Assembly: GCF_020085105.1 (NCBI RefSeq)
Contig: NC_058065.1
Location: forward strand, 1,262,665 to 1,326,664
DNA length: 64,000 nt
Reading direction: 5' to 3'
Source: Siniperca chuatsi
Lineage: Eukaryota; Chordata; Actinopteri; Centrarchiformes; Sinipercidae
In this document: in pieces, positions 22,866 through 36,386 of the stretch
Position numbering within the stretch: position 1 is the stretch's first letter
Layout of the letters: the number at the start of each line of letters is the position of its first letter
Notes under the pieces: model-generated
What the model was told of the DNA's origin: nothing
Databases searched by the model: none
The model's input: the letters and a program-made list of their open reading frames with translations, nothing else
Made by a program: the position numbers and the translations under genes

Positions 22866-25800
22866 GTGAGCTGTTACATTAAAATATTACTGATGTTTTA
22901 ACCATTATACAGTGGTACATAAAGTATTCAGATATATGCAGAGACGGCTGTTATGGATCACTACAGGCTGCAGAAGCTCAAAGAGGAGATAATGTTCATC
23001 TTTACCAAAAGCTCAAATATGTGTTGTGTATCAAACAAGCTGAAAAGAAAAAAACACATACATGTTGTACAAGTATAAAATAAACAGCCGTACCACCTTC
23101 TGTAAACAACACCTGTACCTGTTTGCTTACCTGTAGCCCAGAGAAGTATGTTCTAGCTTTTATTTGACACACAGTTCAGTGTGAAATCACCCTCAGCTTT
23201 GGTTTGATCCAGTATTCTCTGGTTTTCTCTTTGGTGTTCTTGATGTTTCTCTCACTTCAGCTGCTACAAGTTTAATGTGACTCACTACCAATTTGCACAA
23301 GACAGGTAGCATCCAGTTAGCTTGTGTGAGCTGTGCGTTGGTGTCCACAGTATTATAGGGGTCAATAAGAGCTGGAGGGACTAAACCAGACAAACCAACA
23401 CAGTAAACTGAAAGCTGCACAGAAATGCAGACAGGACTGTTGATTCACAGCAGGATCAGCAGTACGACCACCACTTTAATGTCAGGGGAAACCATCTGAT
23501 TCAATGTTGTAATCAACACTTTAACTCAAAGGACCTTTAGCTTATGTTTGTCTCTGTGTGGACAGACATGATGTGAACTAATTCTTCATGATTCCTCCAC
23601 AGAGTCGACCAGGAGAGCTCAGAGGTTCCCAGTGGTCAGTCTGCCCAGCAGCATCAAATACACCTGGACTCCATATTTATGGTCTGTACATATACAACAA
23701 CTACTTTTACATCTATTCTGGTCACAATAATCGCCACGCTGCACTTTTCAGACCAGTGGATTGTCAGTCTGTCCAACATGGATCTGATGTTTGGTTCCAT
23801 GATTTGAGTTTGATTGTTTCATTCATATAATATTCTGTTCCAGCTGCTGGAGGAGAACATTGTCACTTTTGTGAAGAACGAGCTGAAGAAGATGCAGAAG
23901 GTTCTGAGTCCAGATTACCCAGAATGCTTAGAGAGTCAGAGGGAGGATGAGGAGGTGTTGGACAGTGAGGGGGAAGAGCAGAGGAGGAGCAGCAGAGAGG
24001 CATTTCTGAAGATCACACTGCACTTCCTGAGGAGAATGAAGCAGGAGGAGCTGGCTGACTGTCTGCAGAGCAGTAAGAAGATTTCTCTAAAGATTCAACA
24101 TGCTGGATAAATGGGACATTTACTGATGTCTCAAGAGATGGAGGGAAATATTATTGATCTGATTTTTTGTGTGTTCATTCAGGAAGTCATTCTGGAGATT
24201 GTCAGCGTAAACTTAAATCTAACCTGAAGGAGAAGTTCCAGTGTGTGTTTGAGGGGATCGCTAAAGCAGGAAACCCAACCCTTCTGAACCAGATCTACAC
24301 AGAGCTCTACATCACAGAGGGAGGGACTGCAGAGGTCAATGATGAACATGAGGTCAGACAGATTGAAACAGCATCCAGGAAACCAGACAGACCAGAAACA
24401 ACAATCAGATGTGAAGACATCTTTAAACCCTCACCTGGAAGAGATGAACCAATCAGAACGGTGATGACAAAGGGAGTGGCTGGCATCGGGAAAACAGTCC
24501 TAACACAGAAGTTCACTCTGGATTGGACTGAAGACAAAGCCAACCAGGACATACACTTTACATTTCCATTCACTTTCAGAGAGCTGAATGTGCTGAAAGA
24601 GGAAAAGTTCAGCTTGGTGGAACTTGTTCATCACTTCTTTACTGAAACCAAAGAAGCAGGAATCTGCAGGTTTGAAGAGTTCCAGGTTTTGTTCATCTTT
24701 GACGGTCTGGATGAGTGTCGACTTGCTCTGGACTTCCATAACACTAAAATCCTGAGTGATGCAACAAAGTCCACCTCAGTGGATGTGTTGCTGAATAACC
24801 TCATCATGGGGAACCTGCTTCCTTCTGCTCGCCTCTGGATAACCACACGACCTGCAGCAGCCAATCAGATCCCTCCTGAGTGTGTTGACATGGTGACAGA
24901 GGTCAGAGGGTTCACTGACCCACAGAAGGAGGAGTACTTCAGGAAGAGATTCAGAGATAAGAAGCAGGCCAACAGAATCATCTCTCACATCAAGACCTCA
25001 CGAAGCCTCCACATCATGTGCCACATCCCAGTCTTCTGTTGGATCACTGCTACAGTTCTGGAGGATGTGTTGAAGACCAGAGAGGGAGGAGCGCTGCCCA
25101 AGACCCTGACTGAGATGTACATCCACTTCCTGGTGGTTCAGACCAAACTGAAGAACATCAAGTATGATGGAGGAGCTGAGACAGATCCACACTGGACTCC
25201 AGAGAGCAGGAAGATGATTGAGTCTCTGGGAAAACTGGCTTTTGAGCAACTGCAGAAAGGCAACCTGATCTTCTACAAATCAGACCTGACAGAGTGTGGC
25301 ATCGATATCACAGCAGCCTCAGTGTACTCAGGAGTGTTCACACAGATCTTTAGAGAGGAGAGAGGGCTGTACCAGGACAAGGTGTTCTGCTTCGTCCATC
25401 TGAGCATTCAGGAGTTTCTGGCTGCTCTTCATGTCCATCTGATGTTCATCAGCTCTGGTGTCAATCTGATGGCAGAAGAACAACCAACGTCCTGGTGGTC
25501 TAAAACAAGAAAACACAAATCTGGAGTGAAACAGTTGTACCAGAGTGCTGTGGACAAGGCCTTACAGAGTCCAAATGGACACCTGGACTTGTTCCTCCGT
25601 TTCCTCCTGGGACTTTCACTGCAGACCAATCAGACGCTCCTACAAGGCCTGCTGACACTGACAGGAAGTGTCTCAAAGACCAGTCAGGAAACAGTCGAGT
25701 ACATCAAGAAGAAAGTCAAAGAGACTCCCTCTGCAGAGAAAAGCATCAATCTGTTCCACTGTCTGAATGAACTGAATGATCGTTCTCTAGTGGAGCAGAT

Positions 25801-27142
25801 CCGACAGTCCCTGAGTTCAGGAAGAATCTCCACAGATAAACTGTCTCCTGCTCAGTGGTCAGCTCTGGGCTTCATCTTACTGTCATCAGGAAAAGATCTG
25901 GACGTGTTTGACCTGAAGAAATACTCAGCTTCAGAGGAGGCTCTTCTGAGGCTCCTGCCAGTGGTCAAAGCCTCCAACAAAGCTCTGTAAGTAGATAAAT
26001 AGTGGGGTGTAGTCATGAACAGGAGAAAGAAATTAAAAACTACTTACTCGTTTCCTTACTGTTGTCTCTCCAGACTGAGTGTCTGTAACCTCTCAGAAAG
26101 AAGCTGTGAAGCTCTGTCCTCGGTTCTCAGCTCCCAGTCCTCTAGTCTGAGAGAGCTGGACCTGAGTAACAACGACCTGCAGGATTCAGGAGTGAAGCTG
26201 CTGACGGCTGGACTGGAGAGTCCACATTGTAAACTGGAAACTCTCAGGTCAGATTAAGTCACAGTTTGTCTTATTATTAAGTTATTTCTCTAAATTTCAA
26301 TCTACACTTAATTTCACAGAGCTGCTAGCATGGCTGTATCCTATTTAACATTTAGATCACAATATCATGGTTACTGTTGAATCCCTGATTAAGTCACTGT
26401 ATTTATTTATTCATTTATTTGGAGAGTCTCCTCTTGTATCTGTCGGACGCAGCAGGACCCTCAGATGATCTGCCATGTGTGTTGTTTTGTGTGTTTGCAG
26501 GCTGTCAGGCTGTCTGATCACAGAGGAAGGCTGTGCTTCTCTGGCCTCAGCTCTGAGCTCCAACCCCTCCCATCTGAGAGAGCTGGACCTGAGCTATAAT
26601 CATCCAGGAGACTCAGGAGTGAAGCTGCTGTCTGCTGGACTGGAGGATCCACACTGGAGACTGGAAACTCTCAGGTATGAAGAGGCCTGCTGCAGCCACA
26701 GACAATCAGTCTGATAGAAGAGGTCTTTTTGGTTAAAGGTGGATATGAGAGTTATATGAACAATCACACATGTAGGAAGCCTTTTTCCTTTGCTCAGAAC
26801 AGAAACACTTGTTGATCGTAAAAAGGAGATATTTGTGTAGGAGGTCTCCAAGGAGAACATCTCCAGGAACAAACATGTGAATTGCCTGTTGGTAATAATT
26901 TATGCAGTTTGAGAAATATATTTTTCTGCCCTCTTACGTGATTCATCTCAGTACAGAGACATGGTTAAAATAATAATAATAATAATAACAACAATAATGA
27001 TAATAATAATAATAATCTTTATTTATAGAGCACTTTCCCTAATTGGACAGATGCATGACGTCTGTCAGTTATTAAGAGAAATATTTTTTTTTGCCCTCTT
27101 ACCCGATTAATCTCAGTACAGAGAGAGGTCCAGGACATGGCT

Positions 27143-27191
<49 letters not shown>

Positions 27192-30100
27192 TAATAATCT
27201 TTATTTATAGAGCACTTTCCCTAATCCATATTACAAAATCCGTCACAAAGGCAGCAAAAGAAAACACACAAGTCATGAAACCATCTGGTTTTAAAAGAAA
27301 ACATAAAAAAACAAGAAAAATATTTTTAGCCACAGACGTCTGATAGAAGAAAGTTATATGAACAATCAGAAAGACCCAGAAACCTGGTACATATGAACTA
27401 ATGACTGCGCAACTTATAAACTGTCCACCTCTCACTCAAGTGACTGTTTCATTGTAACACAGTCCAGAACTTTCTCCACACAGTAGCAAACTCACGAAGA
27501 CCCAGAAACCTGGTCTCCAGATAGCCAGGCATTAGACCCGGGACAGCTACGGAATAAGTAGGACTTATGTTTTGGGCTGCACACAGAACTTCAACAAGTC
27601 AGAAAACAGGGAAACAGAAGAGTAAAAAAGCCTTTCACAGCTGCTGCCGTCCTTCCTCTTCAGCTACCTGAGCGCAGGTGATGAGTGGGAGGGCCCGACG
27701 CGCTGACTCTTGACACTGATTGGTCAGAGTGTGTTCCGGCCTTTTCTACAAACAGCGACGCATTTAACTGTCGTGAAAACATGTCGGCCAATCACAGGCT
27801 CTGAAATAATAATAATTCTGGGTGGATTGTTCAGACGTGGACTGTGAAGGTACTCCACCTGTTAGGGACATTTACATATTATCACACAATGTTAATAATG
27901 TAAATGTTTAACAACGTTAAGACTTTCTCAGATATTCTCTGTCCCTTATGCCATCATATAATGATTGATCTTCAGATAATAACAAAACAATTATTGATGA
28001 GTAGAATGTGTCTCATTTGTTTAGAATCTGCCTTTTTAACCCATTTCCCTCCAAAATGGTAAATAATGACAACATTTTGCTGTTAATCGTCTTCATCTGT
28101 TCAAATGAACACAAAACATGAAAAACATTCAGCTTTGTTCTCAAACGGTTATTTAAAAGAAGCTGTCTAACAGGGTGGAATCACCACTGCGGGTTTTCCA
28201 CGAAGGCAAACACACTCTCTCACATCTGTATCCGATCATTTGGACTGCAGAATGTTTTTCATGATGTTTCCTCTGGTGGGAGCAGCAGGAAGTAAACACA
28301 ACTCCAAGCGATAGACCCCTCCGCTTCACGTCCAGCTCGCCAAACGCTGTCTGAGCTTATTTGGCGACGGAGACCGCATGACCCTAATACATGAAAGAGC
28401 GTGGCCTATAAAATAATCAAAGAACAGTTTGAGTGTTTTATAGTTTTCTGGCTTATAGTTCTTGTGGAAGTGGATTACTTTGAGCACATGTACCAAAAAA
28501 AGGTCAGTAAAGTAAAAAAAGTATATTTAATGAGTGTTATTCTGTGTTTATGTGATAAAGAAGACCTTGATCTATAATTGAAGCCATTTGTTCTAAATAT
28601 TTGACGCTTTTCAAAGAAAATATGAGGAAGTAATTCATGGGGACAGAAATGTTGCTGCATAACAAGAAGGACCCAAGTGGGAGAGCAGGAGAGGGATCGA
28701 AGACTGAAGCAGCTGAGAATATAAGGATTCAAATAAGGAAAAGACTTGATGAAGCCAGATTTAATGCTGACAGAGATTTCTATGACAGTTTGTCTGTTTT
28801 TCCTTTTTTACGTGGAGAACTGAAGTGCTGAGCGCTGCAGGGCCCCAGTACAGCTGGTTAATAACAGCTGGCCTCCACAGCTTCAGGTCCTCCCTCTCCT
28901 CTGCAGCAGCATCCCAAGTTTCCTGTAGACCGCTTTCACAGCAGAAACACGATGTTCAAAAAGAAAAGGTCATTACAGCAACAGCCGACCTGAAGGGAAC
29001 TACCGACAGCCCTGTGAGAGGAGTTCATTCAGTTATCTGTTCATGACTGAGCTCATAGTGTTGGGTGGTACAGGACTGCATCACACTGAGAGCTGTTTCT
29101 AAGGTTCAGCCCTCCTACATGATGGCAGTCCCTTATGTTACGTAATGTGACGCCATGTTGGAAAAGAGCGGCGACTGTTTCCTCTGAATCTTTGCCCTTC
29201 TGTCTGTGAAACGTCAAATCCTGCATCAACTCTTCAAACGGTCATTTCCAGGAAAGGTTCAGTAGAAATGTAGTTGCTCTTTCAGCAGCGTTCAGCGTTC
29301 ATGCAGGCCAAGTCTGGACCAGATGCTGCTGCTGGATGCAGCGCAGGTTGTTGAGGTGGTGTTGGCGATCCCAGGTGGAGCAGGTGGAGGGCTGAGCTCC
29401 ACCTGTTTTTACAGATGTTCCTGTACTCACATCTGGACACGTCACGTTTGTCACAGCAGATTTAAATCTGAGAGGAGTTTTCCCCAAACTGTCGTTATTT
29501 CTGCTTTGAGTGACGTCGAACATGACGTGTGCAGCACAGTGAGACAGAAGTGATCCTGACAGGAATTATTCCTGCTGTAATTTACATCACAGATATCAGT
29601 TCAGCACCAGACCACAGTAACATGAACACGCACAAAACATCCAGCACATGAAACGATGCTGTTTCTGTCAGAAAGAGGTTTTCTGACACTTGTGAGGGTT
29701 TGGAGAGAAACAGTCTGGGAGTCTCTGTCACCTGGTTTATGGCAGAGGTCTGGAACCAAGGAGGGCTGTTAAAGTGGGACTCTTAATGGAGACGGGACGA
29801 TCCAAAAAGAGGTTTGTGTGTGTGAACAGATGTCGTCCTCCTCTTTCACACACACCAACATCCTGTGGGTCACTCTCAGTGTCTGAGGAGAGAGGCAGAG
29901 GGGAAGAGGAGCAGGGGGGGCAGGGAGGAGCAGGGGGGGCAGGGAGGAGCAGGCCGGAGGCACAGATTGTGTAGATGTGGATGAGAGTAATGCAATGTCC
30001 ATGTCTGCGTGCTGAAAGAGGACGTGCTGGTCTGACCCCCCTCCTCCTTTCAGGGTGGAGCCCGGTGGAGTCCGATGGCTGAGACCAGGTCTGAGGAAGT

Positions 30101-30837
30101 GTAAGTGTGTTTTTACTTTGATTCATGAAAACAAAGCAGCACACATTCAGCCATCTTCAAACTGTGACATCACTCATTCACGTCTCTGATGTCGTCATCA
30201 AACAGATGACAGATTAATAACTGCAGCTGTGTTGTGTCTCGTTCTCTCCATCAGATTCCTGTGAACTCACACTCGACACAAACACAGTGAACAGAAAGAT
30301 CAAACTGTCTGACGACAACAGGAAGGCGACACGTGTGAAGGAGGATCAGCCATATCCTGATCATCCAGACAGGTTTGACTGCTGGCCTCAGCTGCTGTGT
30401 AGAAATGGTCTGACTGGTCGCTGTTACTGGGAGGTCGAGTGGAGAGACGGAGTTTATATCTCTTTGAGTTACAGAGGAATCAGCAGGAGAGGAAACAGTG
30501 AAGACTGTTTGTTTGGATGGAACGATCAGTCCTGGAGACTGGAGTGCTCTGATGGTCGTTACTCTGTCTGGCACAATAAGAGAGAAACATCCATCTCTCC
30601 TCCTCCTCCTCCTCCTCCTCCTCCTCCTCCTCCTCCTCCTCCTCTGTCTCTCACATAGTAGCAGTGTATGTGGACTGTCCTGCTGGCACTCTGTCCTTCT
30701 ACAGAGTCTCCTCTGACACACTGATCCACCTCCACACCTTCAACACCACATTCACTGAACCTCTTTATCCTGGCTTTGGGTTTGGGTTTGGGTTCTGGTC
30801 CAGGTTTGGTTCCTCAGTGTCTCTGTGTTCTCTGTAG
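21277..30837 (+). CDS. NLR copy C: NLRC3-like NACHT-LRR-B30.2 gene, frameshifted in B30.2
   Basis: Exons inferred: 21277-21365, 21478-21606, 22746-22865, 23603-23681, 23844-24072, 24183-25986, 26074-26247, 26501-26674, 30054-30100 and 30255-30837. Every exon has AG/GT borders and the phases join, so the frame is open from the ATG to residue about 1082. Within the last exon the CTC/TCC microsatellite has two extra bases. The frame then ends at TAG 30656-30658, cutting off the last third of SPRY, whose sequence persists in the shifted frame to 30837. The product would keep FISNA, NACHT and LRR but lack a full B30.2. The usual AATAAA is changed to AGTAAA at 30 kb + 1090. It may be a functional truncated receptor or an early pseudogene. 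Confidence 0.82.
23603..24072 (+). CDS. NLR copy C, exons 4 and 5 (helical pre-FISNA region)
   Basis: Exon 23603-23681 (79 nt) and exon 23844-24072 (229 nt) code [18 protein letters not shown] and [20 protein letters not shown], then an acidic stretch and [16 protein letters not shown]. The last codon is split with the NACHT exon in phase 1. Homologous to exons 4 and 5 of copies B and D. Confidence 0.78.
24183..25986 (+). CDS. NLR copy C, FISNA-NACHT exon (intact)
   Basis: This 1804-nt exon starts with [20 protein letters not shown] (FISNA). Walker A GVAGIGKT is at 24473-24496, and Walker [11 protein letters not shown] at about 24692-24721. Further NACHT landmarks are [15 protein letters not shown] (sensor 1 region), the winged-helix region [18 protein letters not shown], and [18 protein letters not shown]. 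It would bind nucleotide and drive oligomerisation in the cytosol. The TAA at 25988 lies in the intron: the donor CT|GTAAGT precedes it. No lesion is visible. Confidence 0.9.
26074..26674 (+). CDS. NLR copy C, two LRR exons (26074-26247, 26501-26674)
   Basis: Each is 174 nt, phase 2-2, with the LRELDLS and SGVKLL cores. The first codes [20 protein letters not shown], the second [20 protein letters not shown]. Gene layout as in copies A and D. Confidence 0.85.
26675..30053 (+). other. Intron of NLR copy C between LRR and linker exon
   Basis: This 3.4-kb intron parallels that of copy A. It holds two (AAT)n retroelement tails with the same flank (26970-27040 and 27143-27330), from a local duplication, and the shared block with a TATA-like site and the 64-codon ORF (28637-28831). 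Near the 3' end are two units of the 19-bp G-rich repeat. No independent gene is supported. Confidence 0.55.
30054..30837 (+). pseudogene. NLR copy C, linker exon and frameshifted PRY/SPRY exon
   Basis: Linker 30054-30100 joins to 30255. PRY ([20 protein letters not shown]) and the first half of SPRY are normal up to about 30595. ATCTCT followed by a CCT run replaces the ATC followed by a TCC run, a gain of 2 nt. The result is a proline run and then a TAG at 30656-30658. After the repeat, the normal SPRY end ([17 protein letters not shown] and [10 protein letters not shown]) continues in another frame to TAG 30835-30837. Confidence 0.85.
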
Positions 30838-31708
30838 GAGGGAGAGTCTCCTCCTGTTAGAGAAACACATCAGTTGAGTCTGTACAGGATCACAACTACA
30901 GAAATCTTTCAGGTTATTGTCATAAATTCATCAATGAACTCAAAGTGATTTTCAAAGGTTCCTCATTTCCACTGTAAACTTGTTCCACTTCCAGTCCTTT
31001 AAAGATGGCCGCTCTGATCATTAAATGGTGGAAATGCCGTTGATTTGTTCCTTCTGTCATGTGTTGTTTTGAATTCTGGCTCTTGTTCCAGTAAAAGCAG
31101 AACTGTGTTACTGTGAGTGTGTTTGTTGTCTTTCTCCGGTCAGGACCACTGACATGATATTATATAATATAATATTGAGGTAGACTGGTGTGCAGTAGTG
31201 ATACAATTAATACATTGTCATGTAGACAGGTTGTGCAATAATGTAAAAATGTATTTTTGTATCTCTGCAGAAAGAAACTGAACAAATATCTTGTAAACAA
31301 CTTGATTCTTTACACAGATGTAGATCTGTTTTTAAAGTATTTAAAGACAAACTGTCATCTTTTTAAAATCCTCGACACATGAACAGGAAGTAGTGATTAA
31401 AACTACACGATGCTCTAGAGATGTATTTTAAGTCCTCCCTTCTTTAACACCTTCCATAGACACATCACTTATTTTGATTATTTTACTTCCTAATTTAAAT
31501 TATCTGCATGTTTCAGTATTTGTGGCAGTCATTGTTCTCAGGAACTAAAGTCCGTCACTACCGGTTTTATTTTGAAATTGGACAAGGCTTCCTGACAAAA
31601 GTATCTGTGGCTATTATTTTGAAACTCCAGACCGGATCTCCATGTGTCGTTTATATGTCGTCCACTTCCGGACTCTCACCGATTGTCCTTTAGACAGTGA
31701 GCCCGACC
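30838..31708 (+). other. 3' flank of copy C and duplicated CREG1 upstream region
   Basis: The 3' flank has AGTAAA at 31090 in place of AATAAA. The sequence from about 31317 runs through the intact empty site of the solo LTR (near 31314-31320) into the CREG1 upstream region, with the CCACTTCCGG box near 31660. Confidence 0.6.
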
Positions 31709-31995
31709 ATGAGCGCTCTTCTGCAGGATGCGCGTGTGCTCCTCCTGTGGGCCTCCCTCTCCCCGTCCTCCTCCTGCCGGGTCCGGATCCCGCCTCACGA
31801 CCAGGTGGCCCGGGTCGCCCGCTTCGTCGCCCACCTGTGTGACTGGGCCTCCATGGCCACCATCTCCAGCCACAAGCCCGTGGTGGGACAGCCGTTCTCC
31901 AACGCCTTCTCGGTCAGCGACGAGCCAGAGGGCTCCAGCTCCGGGTCCCCTACATGTACCTGACCCGGATGGAGCTCTCCTTGCAGGACCTGGAG
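31709..31995 (+). pseudogene. CREG1 exon-1 fragment (after copy C), frameshifted
   Basis: It matches CREG1 exon 1 from the start codon (31709) to the donor (GAG|GTAAGC at 31996), so unlike the copy at 6181 the splice site survives. A 9-nt in-frame deletion shortens the signal peptide, and a one-base loss near 31945 (CCGGGTCCCC) breaks the frame just before the end. No CREG1 exons 2 to 4 follow before the next NLR copy. It is a relic of the duplicated unit. Confidence 0.85.
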
Positions 31996-33797
31996 GTAAG
32001 CTTCCAGTAGTCCATCTTACTGTTTGTAGTGTTTAAAAGTATCAAAGTCTCACAGACTGACAGTAAACTTTATCTTGCCTCCTCCTTTCTAATATGTTTC
32101 TGCTTGAAGTGAGTCTGCAGTGTTCAAAACTCCATTGAAAGCCCATGAGGCTGCCATTAACTTTCTATTTTCTCCCATGATTTGTCTGTAATGATCCTCA
32201 GGAGCTTGTAATGAGTCTGCAGTGTTCAAAACTACATTGGAAATGTCATCGATTACTATAACTATGTTGAAGGTTGAATATCGGTCAATCTATGTGTTGC
32301 ATGTGTTATAGTTTAGAGTATGTTTATCTACAATATATCAAGCTGAACATTATGGGACCCCAGGGTTAGCAATGACATGTTATGCGGTAACGTAAAGGAC
32401 AGGGCCCCAAGTGAAAAAGAGTCTCCAGATGTGTCTTGGGTGTCCAGGAAAGTAAGGTAAATATGTTTTGAAGGTAACCAAGAAGCGTGGCACCTTGGTT
32501 TGCTTGCTTGGTTCTTTAAGTATTGCTTGTACTACTCCTCAGCTGATATTAAATCCCGTCTGATTGAAGATCGACTCTTGACTCTGTGTGTGTGTCCTGT
32601 CTCGTCATCTCTCGCCAAGAATCTTACCCATCAGTCGTACTGCTGATCCCACTGTGAATCAACAGTCCAGTCTGCATTTCTGTGCAGCTTTCGGTTTATT
32701 GTGTTGGTTCACCAGCTTGTCTTTTCTAGTCCCTTCAGCTCTTATTGACCTCTATAATACTGCAACACACAGCTCACAAAAACAAATGTGATCATTAATT
32801 TGGAGTCGTGTTTGTGTCACCTGATGAATCTAAGTCCAATATTCACTCTCTTTTAGTTCTGTTTTTTTCTCTACCAACTCCAGAGGAAAATATCTGGCTC
32901 TTTAGCTGCTAAATGCTCCACTATGTCCACCAGCTAGTCGCTAACTGTGTTTGTCAGCTGTTTGCTGCTGAACAGGTAGTGTAGAGTGGCTTTTTACAGC
33001 TTTTTCTCTGAAAACAGCTGCCTGCTGCTGCCGGAAACAACGCTATGACAGTGGTGAGAGTGTTGATCAAACCACGGGCAATGACACGCCAGCAGAGGTG
33101 CTTCATGGGTATATCATAGGCTGTGGCCGGGCAAGTAAGTAGGTCTTGAAGAAGTACCCTGACCATGTGGCATTCAGAGTGGAGAGATGGTCTCTTCACT
33201 CAGAGAACCAAGGTTACAATGCAATCATGTTTACTCGGTTCCTCATGGTTTGTTTGTAAAAAAAAACTCAACTGTGAAAACAAAAGGAGTGAATACTGGA
33301 CTGTACTGCTGCTACGTCTCTTAATTTGAAAATTTTGACCATAGTTTAAACTGTCTGATCTTTCTTTTACATTGTTTTTTGTTTTTATTAATCTAAAGCA
33401 CTTTGAGCTGCATGTCTAGTATGAAAGAAGTTATATACTACCACTACTGTTAATACTACTACTACTACAGTATGACGGCCACTGACGTACAGGTGTGGAG
33501 ATGTACGTGTGCACAAATTATTATTAATTAGCTTATAAATGTTTTTTACCTGTAACTCTACCTTCCTCTTTTTATTTTGAAAATGTAACTGTTTTTTCTG
33601 CACTTTGAGCTGCATTTTCTTCTATATGAAATGCTTTATATACAGTCGAACAAGTTTAGTATTATTAATGATACTAACTCAACTACTATCTATACATCAT
33701 TGTGTTCCTGCAGATGTCCCTTGTGGCCAAAGCTTGTAGCACATTCAGAGGAGCTACTTGATGTTTTTCCAGCATTACATTCCTGATCACTTACAGG
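31996..33797 (+). other. Inserted stretch after the copy C CREG1 relic
   Basis: After a short CREG1 intron-1 remnant (to about 32085), sequence not found after copies A or D runs to 35525. It includes an inverted copy of an NLR intron segment (32630-32765) and two retroelement-like tails (GCACTTTGAGCTGCAT at about 33398 and 33600). No gene is supported. Confidence 0.5.
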
Positions 33798-34581
<784 letters not shown>

Positions 34582-34639
34582 TGTTTGTCACCTGTGCTGC
34601 TGCTCCTCAACTGGTGGATTCAGTCAGTTTCTCTCTCTC

Positions 34640-35525
34640 TCTGGGCATATGGTTTGTCGTTTGGCTTTTTCCTTGTGTTTATTTTCTTTGTTCACTGCAC
34701 TCTTATCTTGGACAGAGTCTCCCACCCACTCCATGACGTGCTGGTCAAGCAAAGGAGCACCTTCAGCGGAAGACTCATCCCACCAAAAAGCACCACAGAG
34801 CGCCACAGGAAGTCATTCCTGCCTGTGGCCATCAAACTATTTAACTCCTCCCTCTAAGTGTCAGTCTGTATGACCCGAAGTCACTAAACTTGACATTGAT
34901 CATTAACATCTCTGCAATACTTGACATAATTGTGCAATACTCTGTGTAATACTCCTGTGCAATATTTTAGTTTAAAATAATTAAGGGTTAGTCTGTATGA
35001 CCCTAGGTCACTAAACTGGACATTGATCATTACATCTCCGCCATAATTGAAAATTGTGCAATATTCTGTGTACTACTCCCGTGCAATAGTAATAATATTA
35101 GTTTTCCCATGTTAGTTTTTCTTATTTATTGTTATTGATATTATATACTTCTATTACGCTCGACAGTACATGCACCTCCGCTTATTACTTATTACTTATT
35201 TGGTTACATTGTATTATTATACTTTATTATCATCATCGACCGGTAAACCCACTTGGTACTCGACACTTTTATCAGTGTATCTTATACTTATACCTACCTG
35301 GTACTTAATTTATTTTCTGACCTGTTTTTATAGTGTTTTATAGTGTATCATATTGTTTACTAGTACTTTCTCCTGTGTGAGCTACTGACATAAAAGGCGA
35401 TCTCTCTGGGTGGAGCTCCGGGTTCTGTAAGTGAAGAGAGTTGGCCACTTGTACCCTGCCTAAGGCCCAAAGTCAGGGATCAATAAAGGACCAATTTGGA
35501 TGATTCTGATTCTGATTCTGATTCA
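34640..35525 (+). mobile_element. LINE 3' end with (GATTCT)n tail
   Basis: Codons from about 34720 to 34857 read HPLHDVLVKQRSTFSGRLIP, then ERHRKSFLPVAIKLFNSSL, which resembles the extreme C-terminus of a teleost non-LTR retrotransposon ORF2. A 650-bp 3' untranslated region follows, ending in a (GATTCT)n-like tail at 35498-35523. The upstream part is missing, as expected from 5' truncation. Clade not assigned. Confidence 0.65.
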
Positions 35526-36386
35526 CTATACACTCATTCAAACAACCAAAACATTACTGATGTTGCTGATTTACATACTTTACATTTCCATTGTTTAACT
35601 TAACTAAAGTTAAAGCTAAAAGTTATTTAACAAAATTTAAATCATGTGTTGTCCTCTCATGTGTTGTCCCTCCTCTTCCCTGTGATTTTGTGACAAAATC
35701 TCCAAAGTTCATGAAAAAAATTGCAAAACTTTGATGTCATGGTACATGTAGTGTAGTAGATAAAAATTGGTAATTTTTTGACAGTATTTTGAATTTTATC
35801 CTCATGTAAACTATTGCGGTCAATGGAAATGCAGCATCTTTAGCTCGCACAATCTGTATTAACATATGAATATAGATTGAAACAATATACAATAGAAGAA
35901 GGTAATAAAGCTGCATGCACAGGGTTAAAAACAAAAACAAGAATTGCTTAAGAGCAACAAGTCATAAATAAATAAACGATTAAAATATGCCAATGGTTGT
36001 TGCGTAAGTCTTCGTCTTAAGCTGAAGGGCGATATGACCTACAATTTATTTCACGGTATAACACCATTGAGAGCAGAGGGTGCTTTCGTGTAACAGCACA
36101 TCCAGTCTTCTACTCTTTTTATTTTATTGGCTTCAGATGAGGCTTAACGTTCACACAGTTTCTCTTGACTGTCCCTCAATATGAGAACATTAGTCCAACA
36201 TCGTCCCAGGCTGTGGGATCACAGACGCTGGCCACAGTAACCCCGCAACATAGACTTCAGGGTGAGTTGGTGGAAATGGAGTCAGAGGAGGAATCGGAGC
36301 GCGAAAGTGGAAACGAGGACTCGAGATGATTTGAATAAAAAGAGTAACTCAAGTGATTCTAGTCAGACAATGAGGGAAGAAGAGTT
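35526..36386 (+). other. Spacer block shared with 6545-7080 and 41400-41950
   Basis: This holds the AACATTACTGATGTTGCTGA block and the GGTTGTTGCGTAAGTCTTC block, both repeated in the spacers after copies A and B and before copy D. No coding sequence is supported. Confidence 0.5.
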
